A stretch of 64,000 nt of DNA from JADCRZ01 sp031399065 (GTDB lineage Bacteria; Bacteroidota; Bacteroidia; Chitinophagales; Chitinophagaceae): contig JANNOM010000053.1 in the NCBI GenBank assembly GCA_031399065.1, positions 44,877 through 108,876 on the forward strand. The letters are read 5' to 3'. Position numbers and translations under genes: made by a program. The notes beneath the pieces were generated by a model. That model was given only the letters and a program-made list of their open reading frames with translations, was not told the DNA's origin and did no database searches. Position 1 is the stretch's first letter; every line of letters starts with the position of its first letter. This document shows, one piece after another, positions 42,447-51,150 of the stretch.

Positions 42447-43271
42447 CTAACTTATCCAATGCAGGTGCGGCACCCATCTTTTTAATCCTTTTATTTTTTC
42501 AGTCTGTGTGGAAGCTTCAGCTGGTGAAAAACCCAGTTGCTCCATGCGAGCTTGCACTTTTAATTCCATATCACGCAGGGTGATATCTTCCCGGAATTCA
42601 TCTACCTTGTGATTATAACAATGAGTACAATACTCGTTTCGTTTGGTGATATAGAGTTTAACATACTTTCGATCATTTTCCAGCGGCATGCTGCAACTTT
42701 CACAAGTTTCATGTTTGGGGAATAATTTTTCATATTCGGAGGTCGATATGCGGTCTAGTTTATCTTGTGTAGATTTCCACCGATTTCCAGACCACATAAG
42801 TATGCAGCCGATTATAGCTAAACTATAGGCTAGATACCTTTTTGATTCATTGTGTTCCATTATGATGTTTAATGCATCCTCGGATTGTTCAGCCTTTAAA
42901 TTAGACGGGAGAGTATTGGCTGCAAGTTGTTTTACTGAGTCGAGCTTTCGACTGAGAGCGTCATTTTGTAAAACTAATTGCTTATGATATTTAATATTCT
43001 TTGGGAGGTTTCTGATGGAATCTGGAGCTCGCAATAATTTCGTAATATTATCTAGCACTTCTTTTGCTTCTATTGGAAGTGGTTTTGCAACTTCATTTAC
43101 AACTGAATTTTCCATGTAAGCTGTTTTTAAATCGTTAGCATATACTTGTGCTGCAGCATAATAGTCTGCATTATTGTTATAAATAATGTAAAAGCCTAAT
43201 GCGATTAAGAACGCTCCTAAGAAGAAAAGGAATTTAAAATAATTATCCGTAGGCAGGTTAGGAATATACAT
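42447..43271 (-). CDS. Two-pass membrane protein with a C-terminal zinc ribbon
   Basis: The 274-residue product has hydrophobic segments at about 14-30 (LFFLGAFLIALGFYIIY) and 147-160 (YLAYSLAIIGCILMWSG), a coiled-coil-like region between them, and a zinc ribbon at about 190-220: CESCSMPLEND ... EYCTHCYNHKVDEFR. The C-x-x-C-x-MPL / YC-x-x-CY pattern matches the putative zinc ribbon family PF12674. It is convergent with the gene at 41135-42424. The membrane topology suggests a sensor or anchor, but no function is known. Confidence 0.7.
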   Translation of the reverse strand: MYIPNLPTDNYFKFLFFLGAFLIALGFYIIYNNNADYYAAAQVYANDLKTAYMENSVVNEVAKPLPIEAKEVLDNITKLLRAPDSIRNLPKNIKYHKQLVLQNDALSRKLDSVKQLAANTLPSNLKAEQSEDALNIIMEHNESKRYLAYSLAIIGCILMWSGNRWKSTQDKLDRISTSEYEKLFPKHETCESCSMPLENDRKYVKLYITKRNEYCTHCYNHKVDEFREDITLRDMELKVQARMEQLGFSPAEASTQTEKIKGLKRWVPHLHWIS

Positions 43272-43453
43272 GGTTCATTCAATTTGATAGTATCTACTCA
43301 AGATAAGCAAATCCTGGAACTTTAATGATTCCAGCAGCCCCTCACATGCTCGGCCGTCCCCGGAAAAAAGTATTCACGATCGTTCTGGAAGTTACCCCGA
43401 ATTGTCCGCGCCTAACCTCCCCATTTTCAAAAGACTCACACTTTCCAGCCATC
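43272..43453. other. Non-coding stretch left of a GC-rich scrap
   Basis: I see no gene, hairpin or promoter in this region beyond a possible start region for 42447-43271. Base composition rises toward 43450. It probably belongs to the decayed zone. Confidence 0.35.
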
Positions 43454-43698
43454 TCAAGTGAATCCACGCGAATCCCGAGAGTCGTAATCAGCGGCAGACA
43501 ACCTAGCCAGCGCCACAGACGTGTAATGCCCGTGAATATCCCGATAGTTCGCGTCTTTGCCAACGATATCGGCCGACACAGGCAAGGTCATGCCGGTCTC
43601 GTGGATGAAGTCTGCTGCATAGAAGCGTCTGTTGGATAGAAAGCCGTATATATATCGAATAGACGGTGTTATTTTTAACGGTAAAAAATAATCAACAG
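43454..43698 (-). pseudogene. GC-rich coding scrap of unknown family
   Basis: The reverse frame ending in TGA at 43454 reads IYGFLSNRRFYAADFIHETG, then SADIVGKDANYRDIHGHYTS and LARLSAADYDSRDSRGFT. It has no start codon and stops upstream near 43700. GC is about 55%, well above its neighbours. The pattern looks like a real C-terminus with an I-H-E motif. I do not recognise the family. It is likely debris from a deleted foreign gene. Confidence 0.4.
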
Positions 43699-43721
43699 AT
43701 CAAGAGAAGCACAAAAGTGAA

Positions 43722-44315
43722 TTGCACATTTCCAAATATCCTACCTTCACATATGGCTTTTCAGTTACCAACCCTATTAAATTGACGCCGTCAAAAGAAA
43801 TATCAGTAAACGAAATTCTTAGTATAAAAGAGTTTTCAGACTTTTTGAATCTTGCTAAGAAATATTGCAACTTCTTAGAGACAGAAAGCAAAATGACTGA
43901 AATTGAGTTTTTAAAAGTGATACAGGCGCATCTTATTGAACTTTACTCTTTCGGTAGAAATTTACCTTCTGTTCACTTGCAAACTTGCAAAGATTTTGAA
44001 AACGACATAGACGACAATGCAATGAAATCGCTTTTAAAGTTCACAGGAGACAGAGTTCCTTTCTCCTATTACTGGACTGTACTTAATGCAATTGACATGA
44101 ACAACTTAGTAGAGACCGGTGCCGGAGACTTAATAGATGATTTGGGTGACATTTATAAAGACTTGAAATGCGTATTAATGATTTTTGATACTATTGACAG
44201 TGCTGCTAAGGAAAATGCTATTTGGAAATTCAAGGCTGACTTTGATTATCATTGGGGCGACCATTGTATCGAGGCCTTATCTGCTATTCATCACTACCTG
44301 GCTAAGAATAGATAG
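43722..44315 (+). CDS. DUF5063 family protein
   Basis: The product of up to 197 residues is helix-rich and ends with WKFKADFDYHWGDHCIEALSAIHHYL, the signature C-terminal part of DUF5063, a Bacteroidota family of unknown function. No signal peptide. The start is unclear: the frame is open upstream with no ATG, so a TTG at 43722 is used here; the first ATG is inside the domain. It lies in a decayed zone between a GC-rich scrap and an outer-membrane receptor gene. It looks intact. Confidence 0.7.
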   Translation: MHISKYPTFTYGFSVTNPIKLTPSKEISVNEILSIKEFSDFLNLAKKYCNFLETESKMTEIEFLKVIQAHLIELYSFGRNLPSVHLQTCKDFENDIDDNAMKSLLKFTGDRVPFSYYWTVLNAIDMNNLVETGAGDLIDDLGDIYKDLKCVLMIFDTIDSAAKENAIWKFKADFDYHWGDHCIEALSAIHHYLAKNR

Positions 44316-44552
44316 TTCGGCTGAAAATATGGATTCAGCGTCATGTGAGTTACTAACGTATAAAGCGCGTTGCCACAGTAAGGGCCGGTCAAATTACCAC
44401 TGATGAGGCGTGATTAATTCTTAAATTCTGCTACACTATGCCGTATCTAGTTACGCTCTAACAGGCGTTTGGTATGCTTCTCATTAGGTTTTACCATAAC
44501 GAGCACCTAACAAGAGCCCTAATGAATTGGCAATAAATTAACGTCATTACTG

Positions 44553-44584
44553 TTGTATTCCCCGCAAAAGAAGCTATACATTTG
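44553..44584 (+). promoter_or_regulatory. Putative promoter of the TonB-receptor-like gene
   Basis: TTG at 44553-44555 and TACATTTG at 44577-44584 are 21 bases apart, a near-ideal Bacteroidota promoter. Transcription would begin near 44591, giving a leader of about 11 bases before the ATG at 44602. The rest of the 44316-44552 gap shows no gene. Confidence 0.55.
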
Positions 44585-44601
44585 GGAACTAAAACCCCGT
44601 A

Positions 44602-46716
44602 ATGAAAAAAGCAATTCCTTACCTGCTAGGAATATTCTCGCTTGCAATCGGTGATTATGCAAGTGCCCAGACAGACTCCGGATATATTGACCTGGTAACC
44701 ATCAAGGTGAAGAAAGAATTTACACAGAATGTAACTATCAAGGGGGAAGATATGGAAAGAATGCCTTTTAGATCTCTTGGAGATGCGATCAATGTATATC
44801 TCTATGGTGCCAATGGCAATAGTGCCAACCTGAAATATATAGTAGATGGCAACCTGCTAAATGATGTAAATGCTTACAGTGTTTTCGATATTGAAAGTGT
44901 AGTACTCGTTCAAAGTGCGCTCGCCCAGATAAGCGGAACGCCTGCCAATTCTTTTTTAGTATTGGTTACCACCAGAACGAACGATGCCCGCCGTGAAGGT
45001 ATCAGGGCATCTGCCAGCGGTTATCTTGTGAAGCGAAGAAATGAAGCAAGTTCCAAGAATATTAAAATCGAATCCTCTCCCGATTTCTTTCAGCAATATC
45101 ACCTTTCAACCAATCAGCGTGCAGGCAAGCTTAGTTTCGGGGCTTCTGTTGATTTTCTGAGAGAAGTTCAACCCTATCCAGCCCTCACGCCCGGTCCCGG
45201 GACGCTTGGAGATGCTGAATTGCTATCTGTTAACCCGTATCGCCTGAACCGCTATCGTTTCAATGGATGGTTCCATTGGAAAATAAGTAAAGGAGCAACG
45301 TTATCCGTAAGAATGAATGCGGTTCCTCAAAAGAGTAGAATAAACGATGAAATTAAACTTTCTGCTGAAACGACGAAAAGCCGGGAAACGGGTAAAGACG
45401 TGTTGCTTGCTCCCTCCCTAAACCTTAACAGCAGAATCTCCAGGCACTGGAATAACGAGTTCAGCGCCGGCTATACCTTCTACGAACGCCGCACTGAAGA
45501 AGGATCTTCTGCATCAGGTGTGCCTGGATCTACCACCTCAAGCGCCTCTTTTTACCAGCTGCATATGAAGCGAACCGAATTGATGATAAGGGATGATATC
45601 AGATATAACATCCAACTAGGTGGATGGCAACTGGAACCGTCGGTCAACGTCCTGTTTAGGAGCATCAGGTACAATGATTCTCAAAGCCAGATAACAGAAT
45701 TATATGGTTCTCCAAACCAACCTCCATTTTCCGGCAGTGGACAGTTTAGTGTTAGCAATAGTTCCTCCTCGCAGGGTCTGACATTGTTGCTGTTTACCCC
45801 TTCCCTGGCTGTCTATCACAAAAACTACCTGGCCGTGCAGGGAGGTTTGCAGGCAGAGGCTATACGGTCTTTCAGGTTTGGGGGCAGGCAGACTAATCGA
45901 AGCTATCCTTTCGCCACTGCCACCCTGGATGTTATCAAAATGATCAAAAAAGAAAGCTCCCTGGGCCTTAAACTTTATGGATCTTACGCAACTACAGCAC
46001 CATGGCAGGAAAATACTCCTTTGCAATTCGATGTATCTGCACGTCAGGGTTTTGTAGTTTTTCCGGGCCTTATTTCTAGTTCCTTGCTTAATATCGATGA
46101 GAAAGATAAGATATGGAACACGGGGCTAACTTTCCAGGTTTTCAATAACCGTTTACAGATCGACTACAACTATAAAGACTCAAAATCGTTGATAATGGTG
46201 CGGCGGACGCTGCCACCTGCAACAGGTTTTCCATATGTAGATGTTCCTTACTTTCTGGAATCATCCGCTCACCGTATAGGAGTTCTGTCTAAAGTGATCG
46301 TCAAACAAACTATTAGCTGGAATACCGGTGTAAACGCTTCTTATATTGATTCCAGGCTTTTATCGTACGGAAGTACGACGAGTGGATCAGGCTCTATTAC
46401 AGGCTCTGCTGGTAAGCGGGGGGATTGGACGGGGGGCTGGAACAACCATTTCCGGATTAATAAAATAGTGGTCGGCTTTAACTGCCTGTATCATTTCGGC
46501 AAGGAAGCAACAATCCGAACTTCTCCTGTTACTTTTCCATTGGGCAAAGCAAACACGCTTATGTTGCAGCATGCATACCTGGGCTACCTGGTAAAGTGCA
46601 ACTCAGGATCTTTTGAACTTTATGCAAGCGGCAGAAACATGTTTCAGGGCGATAGACAGGATATCGCGCTTGGGGAGTTCAAATATTTAGGGATGGGCGT
46701 AAAGGCAGCGTTCTAG
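44602..46716 (+). CDS. TonB-dependent receptor-like outer-membrane protein
   Basis: The 704-residue product has a signal peptide (MKKAIPYLLGIFSLAIGDYASAQ). Residues about 35-140 form a plug-like domain (VTIKGEDMERMPFRSLGDAINVYLYGANGNSANLKYIVDG ... DIESVVLVQS), as in SusC-type receptors but without the usual carboxypeptidase-regulatory domain in front. The rest is a beta barrel of alternating strands ending in F (LGMGVKAAF). No SusD gene follows. The transported substrate is unknown. A good promoter lies at 44553-44584. Confidence 0.75.
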   Translation: MKKAIPYLLGIFSLAIGDYASAQTDSGYIDLVTIKVKKEFTQNVTIKGEDMERMPFRSLGDAINVYLYGANGNSANLKYIVDGNLLNDVNAYSVFDIESVVLVQSALAQISGTPANSFLVLVTTRTNDARREGIRASASGYLVKRRNEASSKNIKIESSPDFFQQYHLSTNQRAGKLSFGASVDFLREVQPYPALTPGPGTLGDAELLSVNPYRLNRYRFNGWFHWKISKGATLSVRMNAVPQKSRINDEIKLSAETTKSRETGKDVLLAPSLNLNSRISRHWNNEFSAGYTFYERRTEEGSSASGVPGSTTSSASFYQLHMKRTELMIRDDIRYNIQLGGWQLEPSVNVLFRSIRYNDSQSQITELYGSPNQPPFSGSGQFSVSNSSSSQGLTLLLFTPSLAVYHKNYLAVQGGLQAEAIRSFRFGGRQTNRSYPFATATLDVIKMIKKESSLGLKLYGSYATTAPWQENTPLQFDVSARQGFVVFPGLISSSLLNIDEKDKIWNTGLTFQVFNNRLQIDYNYKDSKSLIMVRRTLPPATGFPYVDVPYFLESSAHRIGVLSKVIVKQTISWNTGVNASYIDSRLLSYGSTTSGSGSITGSAGKRGDWTGGWNNHFRINKIVVGFNCLYHFGKEATIRTSPVTFPLGKANTLMLQHAYLGYLVKCNSGSFELYASGRNMFQGDRQDIALGEFKYLGMGVKAAF

Positions 46717-46802
46717 TTTTTGATCCGGATGTTAAAATAGTTTTCGATGTCTATGACGAGTTCAACACTATCGGGTTCCATAAGTTGGAATATATTTTCC
46801 GT

Positions 46803-47770
46803 TTATGTCCGGGAAGATGGGTTTAAGTCATACCAGGCAATTCTCATCTCGATCACTAACTGATTAATCGCTGCTATGTTCGGTTCATCCGGTAAATCAG
46901 ATTGCTGATACAACCCGGGTAACTCATTTCTCAGCGCTTCTGCATCGGTTAGGAGGTCATCATATTCAAACTGTCCCTCCTTGATGGCTAGCAGGTATTC
47001 CCGGTCGCTCCGATGCACATGGACAGTCTTTCCGTAGCAATTTCCCGGGCCATACGTAGTAAACGGAAGACGTGCATCATATTCTTGGCATCGTATTTCT
47101 TACCATGCGCCATCGTAGTATTGTATCGGACTTCATTTCGTTTGCCCACCCATTCCCAATACTCCTTATACTTTCGGCAATACATTGAATACCCGTCTTT
47201 ATTGAAATAGAGTAATGCGTTCGGTGTTTCTCCCTTCGGGATGCCGCTCAGGCAGATGTCACTGGACGATTCCTTACGTACAATGCCTGCATATGCGTGC
47301 TCTTGCGAATAATATAAGTTATACGTATCTCTGAGGTGGTCGATTGCTGCAAGTCCTGCCCGCGCTGCTGACAGCTGATGTGCGTTCAGGTATTCTTTCA
47401 ACGGAACTGCAGTCTGCCCCTCATAGACATAACAAAAATCCAGTACCGATTTCTTTTCGGGTTCCACAGGGTTTACGATTTTCTTTTCGAGTCCAACCGC
47501 TTTCTTGATCTGCGTATAAGCATCGTTCGCAAAGGTCTGTTCGCATAGTCTGGAAAGAAACATAGTAGGAGTCAACCTGTCCATCAGTTCATGCCGGTAA
47601 AGCACACAACGCTGAGGGGTGAACAGCATCTCCAGAATATTCGGATTATTCCTGGAGAGTAGTTCCATGAATCGTCTCAACTCGTAATACACGATGTCGT
47701 TGGTTTCGTTATTGACCTGTCCCGTATACTCCAGCCCGTAATAGTATTCCCTGGGTAATACAGACGATAT
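46803..47770 (-). pseudogene. Nucleotidyltransferase-superfamily protein, truncated and frameshifted
   Basis: The reverse strand reads LPREYYYGLEYTGQVNNETN, then IVYYELRRFMELLSRNNPNI, and on through YFNKDGYSMYCRKYKEYWEW and HGKKYDAKNMMHVFRLLRMA. These match a family of predicted nucleotidyltransferases. The N-terminal part with the GS...D-x-D catalytic motif is missing. Near 47017 the frame shifts, and HRSDREYLLAIKEGQFEYDD continues in another frame to 46803. The loss of the catalytic end makes it non-functional. Upstream of about 47770 another short frame reads differently. Confidence 0.8.
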
Positions 47771-48117
47771 GGAAAAGGTACCAACGGAAGAAGACCTTCA
47801 AAAGGTAACAATGCATGTGGAACCCCCGGGTGCAGTTTTATCAACTTCTTAATTGCGGGTTAGATAGCATTGACTGCGAACTATCAGCGATCTTATCGAT
47901 CAACGTGATCTTACCGTTACAAATTGATAGAAAATCAGTTCCAAAATTTTAAAGACAGAAACCAAATAGAAAATTATAGCCGTTGGCTGGAATCAAAAAA
48001 GAACCTTACAAAATGATGAAGCGTTGAATGATAGATGGTTAATTACCGCTACCCGTAATGCCATATTATGTTATCCACCAAGCATGGCTCATTAGTCCCT
48101 GGTTTTATTACATTCAT
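47771..48117. other. Non-coding or decayed stretch
   Basis: No gene with support. The reverse strand at about 47750-47860 reads LIKLHPGVPHALLPFEGLL in one frame, which may be another coding scrap. No promoter or hairpin of note. Confidence 0.35.
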
Positions 48118-48354
48118 CTACGATTGTAAGTCATTATCTATACTAATGGAACCATCCCTCACCAGTTTCCTGAAATCCTCCACGGTAAACCCATTTCTGG
48201 AGGAACAGTAGTTGATAATATAAAACCCCAGACCACGTAGCTGGTTGCGTAAAAATAATTGCTTCTTTCTTTTGGATGAGCGGATCTTTTCTAACAGTTC
48301 TTCGATCTTTTTAACTTCATCGTTGGTGAAACTGGATTTTCCTTTTTGTGTCAT
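48118..48354 (-). CDS. Small hypothetical protein, 78 residues
   Basis: I start at ATG 48354 (MTQKGKSSFTNDEVKKIEEL). The first half is a lysine- and glutamate-rich helix; the second half (NQLRGLGFYIINYCSSRNGFTVEDFRKLVRDGSI) looks like a compact helical bundle, perhaps DNA- or RNA-binding. No family is recognised. It lies alone between decayed sequence and the small membrane protein. The regular charged-helix pattern makes a real gene more likely than chance, but not certain. Confidence 0.5.
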   Translation of the reverse strand: MTQKGKSSFTNDEVKKIEELLEKIRSSKRKKQLFLRNQLRGLGFYIINYCSSRNGFTVEDFRKLVRDGSISIDNDLQS

Positions 48355-48539
48355 GATCATAGGTAGAATTTAGAATACAATGGGAATAGCTCGTTTCCAG
48401 TAAAGCAAGTTACTGTTTTTGATGCAGAAATTCAAATGTGGATGCTACAGGTGTCGCCTGTTGGCAGATGTAGTTATCAAAATGCAGAACTCCTGGTGCG
48501 AAATCAGGAGATATACTAATCGAATAGCATTAACCATTA

Positions 48540-48559
48540 AACCTTATCCTATGAAAGTA
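48540..48559 (-). repeat. 20-bp motif shared with the candidate small RNA at 31874
   Basis: On the reverse strand this is TACTTTCATAGGATAAGGTT, identical to 31882-31901. Downstream on the reverse strand, CTCCTG and CAGGAG form a hairpin at about 48491-48511, followed by TTCTGCATTTT. This repeats the layout of motif then hairpin seen at 31882-31946. Confidence 0.4.
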
Positions 48560-48609
48560 TTGATGTATATTATATTAAGTAGAAACAAAGGCGGAGCTAA
48601 TTTTACCGT

Positions 48610-48738
48610 TTACTTTTTCATGAGCCAGTAAGCGGCGGCCAGCCACAATAAGCCTTTCAGAAGAAAAAACAGGAAGCCCCAGAAGCCCAGCTTCCTTGCC
48701 CAGCGGATAATTTGCTGTTTTCTTAGCTGTGAACTCAT
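48610..48738 (-). CDS. Small single-pass membrane protein, 42 residues
   Basis: I start at ATG 48738 (MSSQLRKQQIIRWARKLGFWG), since upstream codons look like leader. A basic, amphipathic N-terminus precedes one transmembrane segment (GFLFFLLKGLLWLAAAYWL) and the end MKK. Tiny proteins of this kind are widespread in Bacteroidota. It lies divergent from the SET-domain gene at 48818. No function is known. Confidence 0.5.
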   Translation of the reverse strand: MSSQLRKQQIIRWARKLGFWGFLFFLLKGLLWLAAAYWLMKK

Positions 48739-48817
48739 AGGGCAAAAATAATTCATAGTAAGTAATTTTATTTTATCTTCACCCTGCTTTAACAACCAAA
48801 TATTTACAACAGACTCA

Positions 48818-49234
48818 ATGGCGCTACTAGAAAAACAGCTTTATGTAAAAAAATCTACGATCCCCGGTGCCGGAAAAGGCCTGTTCACAAAAAAACCTAT
48901 ACCAAAAGGAACCAGGATCACCGAATATAAAGGCAAAATAACCGAATGGAAAGAAGTTAAGAATGACGACGACAATCCCTATATTTTCTACATAACCCGT
49001 AACCATGTGATTAGTGCGCAGAAACACCTGAAGGTACTGGCCAGGTACGCCAACGATGCCAGAGGAATTACCCGCATTAAAGGCATTACCAATAACGCTG
49101 AATTTGTTACGGAGAAAAAACAGGCTTTTATTAAAGCTATCAAGGATATTCCGGCAGGTAGCGAGATACTGGTGGGTTATGGTAAAGAGTATTGGGATGT
49201 GATCCGTTATAATATCAAAATAAGCAAGGCCTGA
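48818..49234 (+). CDS. SET-domain protein, 138 residues
   Basis: SET proteins transfer methyl groups from S-adenosylmethionine to lysine side chains. The product has GAGKGLFTKKPIPKGTRITEYKG (the G-x-G-l-F start of the SET fold), the central YANDARG (in place of the usual R-F-x-NH motif) and the end GSEILVGYGKEYW with the Tyr of the E-L-x-x-x-Y box. It lacks the post-SET Cys cluster. It is convergent with another SET gene at 49256. Target protein unknown; RNA polymerase- or ribosome-related targets occur elsewhere. Confidence 0.8.
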   Translation: MALLEKQLYVKKSTIPGAGKGLFTKKPIPKGTRITEYKGKITEWKEVKNDDDNPYIFYITRNHVISAQKHLKVLARYANDARGITRIKGITNNAEFVTEKKQAFIKAIKDIPAGSEILVGYGKEYWDVIRYNIKISKA

Positions 49235-49255
49235 TATCTTCTCCTTGTTTTGAAA

Positions 49256-49687
49256 TCATATAAACCCACGACAATCGGTAGCGCCGCAGCGGCAGGGCAA
49301 CTTACCATCATGATGTGTTTCCCCATAGTCGCAGCTCAATTCCTCGTTTTTCTTAATAGCTCTGAGCGTATAAAATTCCACCCTGTTATGGGTTACGCGC
49401 ATATAGGTATTGGGGTTACAGGAGTGATTGATATAACGCAGGCTGTTGCTGTTAACAGAGGCATTCAACGCATAGCCGTTACCAAATTCCACCATACTGA
49501 TCACTTTGGATGCTTTTACCAGTCGCCTGGCTTCTCTTAATGTAATGATAACACCTCCCAGGTCGCCTATCTTCCTGCGGGCAGGAATGTTTGTTAAGGC
49601 ATAGGCACCGTTGCCGGCAATCCGGCTTTTGGCTACACGAAGCTCATAGACTACCCGATACGGAGGTGTAAATATCTTTTTTGTCAT
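49256..49687 (-). CDS. SET-domain protein with post-SET cysteines, 143 residues
   Basis: Starts MTKKIFTPPYRVVYELRVAK. It has the SET start GAYALTNIPARRKIGDLGG, the core motif LRYINHSCNPNTYMRV (N-H-S-C-N-P-N), EELSCDYGE, and a post-SET zinc motif C-R-C-G-x(3-4)-C-R-G. This is closer to eukaryotic-type lysine methyltransferases than the neighbour at 48818. Convergent arrangement of the two SET genes, 22 bases apart at their stops, is unusual. It looks complete and active, but its substrate is unknown. Confidence 0.85.
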   Translation of the reverse strand: MTKKIFTPPYRVVYELRVAKSRIAGNGAYALTNIPARRKIGDLGGVIITLREARRLVKASKVISMVEFGNGYALNASVNSNSLRYINHSCNPNTYMRVTHNRVEFYTLRAIKKNEELSCDYGETHHDGKLPCRCGATDCRGFI

Positions 49688-49800
49688 TTGGTAAAATTAA
49701 GGAGTAAGCAGTATTGAATTTAAAAAGGTGAATACAGAAATATACAATATACGAATGGTTAATTGCCGTTCTGTATATCACACTGGAGTAAAGAGAATGA

Positions 49801-50730
49801 TTATACCGGTACGATATTCAGATTTTTATTTTTCCGGATCTTCTCGGGTAAAGTACCGATGATCTCTTCCCTTAACACTTCTATCAACCTTTTTTTTACA
49901 AAATCGCGGTGTACTACTATGCTTACTTCACGCATAGGAGCGGGATTCTTAAAATGCCGTATCAGCTTTAGCTGCCTGCTGCTCATCTCCAGGGTAGTTA
50001 GCTCCGGTAAAATGGTGATCCCATCGTTCAGCTCCACCATGCGTCGAAGCGTTTCTATGCTGCCCGCTTCGTATTCAAACTGGGTATTGCCGGATTTGCG
50101 AAGCTCGCACAGGTTAAGGATTTGTGACCGGAAACAATGACCTTCTTCGAGCAGCCACAGTTTATTGGGATCGATATCCTGTGGCAACACGTATGTTTTA
50201 CTGAAAGCTGTATTCTTTTTGGATACATAAGCCATCAGCTCTTCATAAAAAAGAACGTGTTCGCGTATGCCCGGCTCCTGTAAAGGGGTTACCAGCAACC
50301 CGACGTCTATCCTGCCTTCCCGCAACCTGGAGATGATCTGTTCGGTCATCATTTCCTGCACGATCAGTTTGATACCCGGATGATTTTTATTGAACCGTTG
50401 TATAAAAAGCGGCAGCAGGTAGGGAGCCAGGGTGGGTATTATGCCAATTTTAAGTTCGCCGGTAAGCAATCCCTGTTTTGTTTGTACTATTTCGGTGATG
50501 ATGTTCTTCTCCGACAATATCTTCCTGGCCTGCTCTATAATCTCCGCACCCAGTTCTGTTGGCATCACCGGCTGCTTGCTCCGGTCGAAAATTTTTATAC
50601 CCAGCTCGTCTTCCAGTTTCTGCACCTGCATGCTGAGCGTGGGCTGCGTAACGAAACAGTGACCGGATGCCGTTGAAAAATGACGGAAGGTATCCAGGGC
50701 CACGATGTATTCGAGTTGAACAAATGTCAT
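49801..50730 (-). CDS. oxyR: OxyR-like LysR-family peroxide-response regulator
   Basis: The 309-residue product has an N-terminal winged HTH (FSTASGHCFVTQPTLSMQVQKLEDELGIKIFDRS) and a periplasmic-binding-like effector domain. The two redox cysteines of OxyR are present in EEGHCFRSQILNLCELR. OxyR senses hydrogen peroxide and activates catalase and peroxidases. The divergent neighbour is a wrecked catalase gene, so its usual target here is lost, but the gene itself looks intact. It starts at 50730, with an AT-rich spacer before 50860. Confidence 0.88.
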   Translation of the reverse strand: MTFVQLEYIVALDTFRHFSTASGHCFVTQPTLSMQVQKLEDELGIKIFDRSKQPVMPTELGAEIIEQARKILSEKNIITEIVQTKQGLLTGELKIGIIPTLAPYLLPLFIQRFNKNHPGIKLIVQEMMTEQIISRLREGRIDVGLLVTPLQEPGIREHVLFYEELMAYVSKKNTAFSKTYVLPQDIDPNKLWLLEEGHCFRSQILNLCELRKSGNTQFEYEAGSIETLRRMVELNDGITILPELTTLEMSSRQLKLIRHFKNPAPMREVSIVVHRDFVKKRLIEVLREEIIGTLPEKIRKNKNLNIVPV

Positions 50731-50859
50731 TAATATAGATTTTGTCTATGATGATGTACAATCAATTGATTTGATTTATAATTAAAATTAATTAACATTT
50801 GCTCATTACTCATTTTTAAAACTTAAATACTTTATATATGTGAGCGAAGAAAAAAACTC

Positions 50860-51134
50860 ACTACGGCATCAGTTATTCACCTGATAAAATGCTGCAGGGA
50901 AGGTTACTGTCTTACCCGGATGCACACCGTTACCGCCTGGGGGCCAATTACGAGCAGATACCGGTGAACCGCTGTCAATACTTACAAGCGGGATGGTGCC
51001 ATGAGGATAGATGGCAGCGGGGAAGCGAACCAAATTATTTCCCCAACAGCTTCGATATTATAAAGGTTGATGAATCTTATAAGGGACAGCCAATGGAACT
51101 GGATACGAATGTAGCCGGCTGGTACCGGAACTGA
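50860..51134 (+). pseudogene. katA: Catalase gene remnant, internally collapsed
   Basis: Catalase detoxifies hydrogen peroxide using haem. The remnant reads GISYSPDKMLQGRLLSYPDA and continues to ANYEQIPVNR, a conserved catalase segment that includes the proximal Tyr region (the SYPDAHRYRLG box). The next part continues in another frame as NTYKRDGAMRIDGSG, and returns to the first frame as SEPNYFPNSFDII before stopping after VAGWYRN. So two frameshifts and loss of the N-terminal three-quarters are visible. A non-functional gene divergent from an intact OxyR-like regulator. Confidence 0.85.
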
Positions 51135-51150
51135 TTTTTTAACAGGATAA

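Noticed and set aside
43342..43639. Protein-coding frames on both strands of the GC-rich scrap other than the reverse one kept
   Set aside because: They have no start context and poor amino-acid patterns; only the frame ending at 43454 looks protein-like.
46717..46802. A GxxExxY-type gene fragment after the receptor gene
   Set aside because: The translated piece (VFDVYDEFNTIGFHKLEY) lacks the family motif and is too short to support.
48419..48631. A 70-residue forward gene (MMQKFKCGCYRCRL)
   Set aside because: It has no family-like pattern and overlaps the shared 20-bp motif and hairpin on the other strand, so I prefer a non-coding reading.
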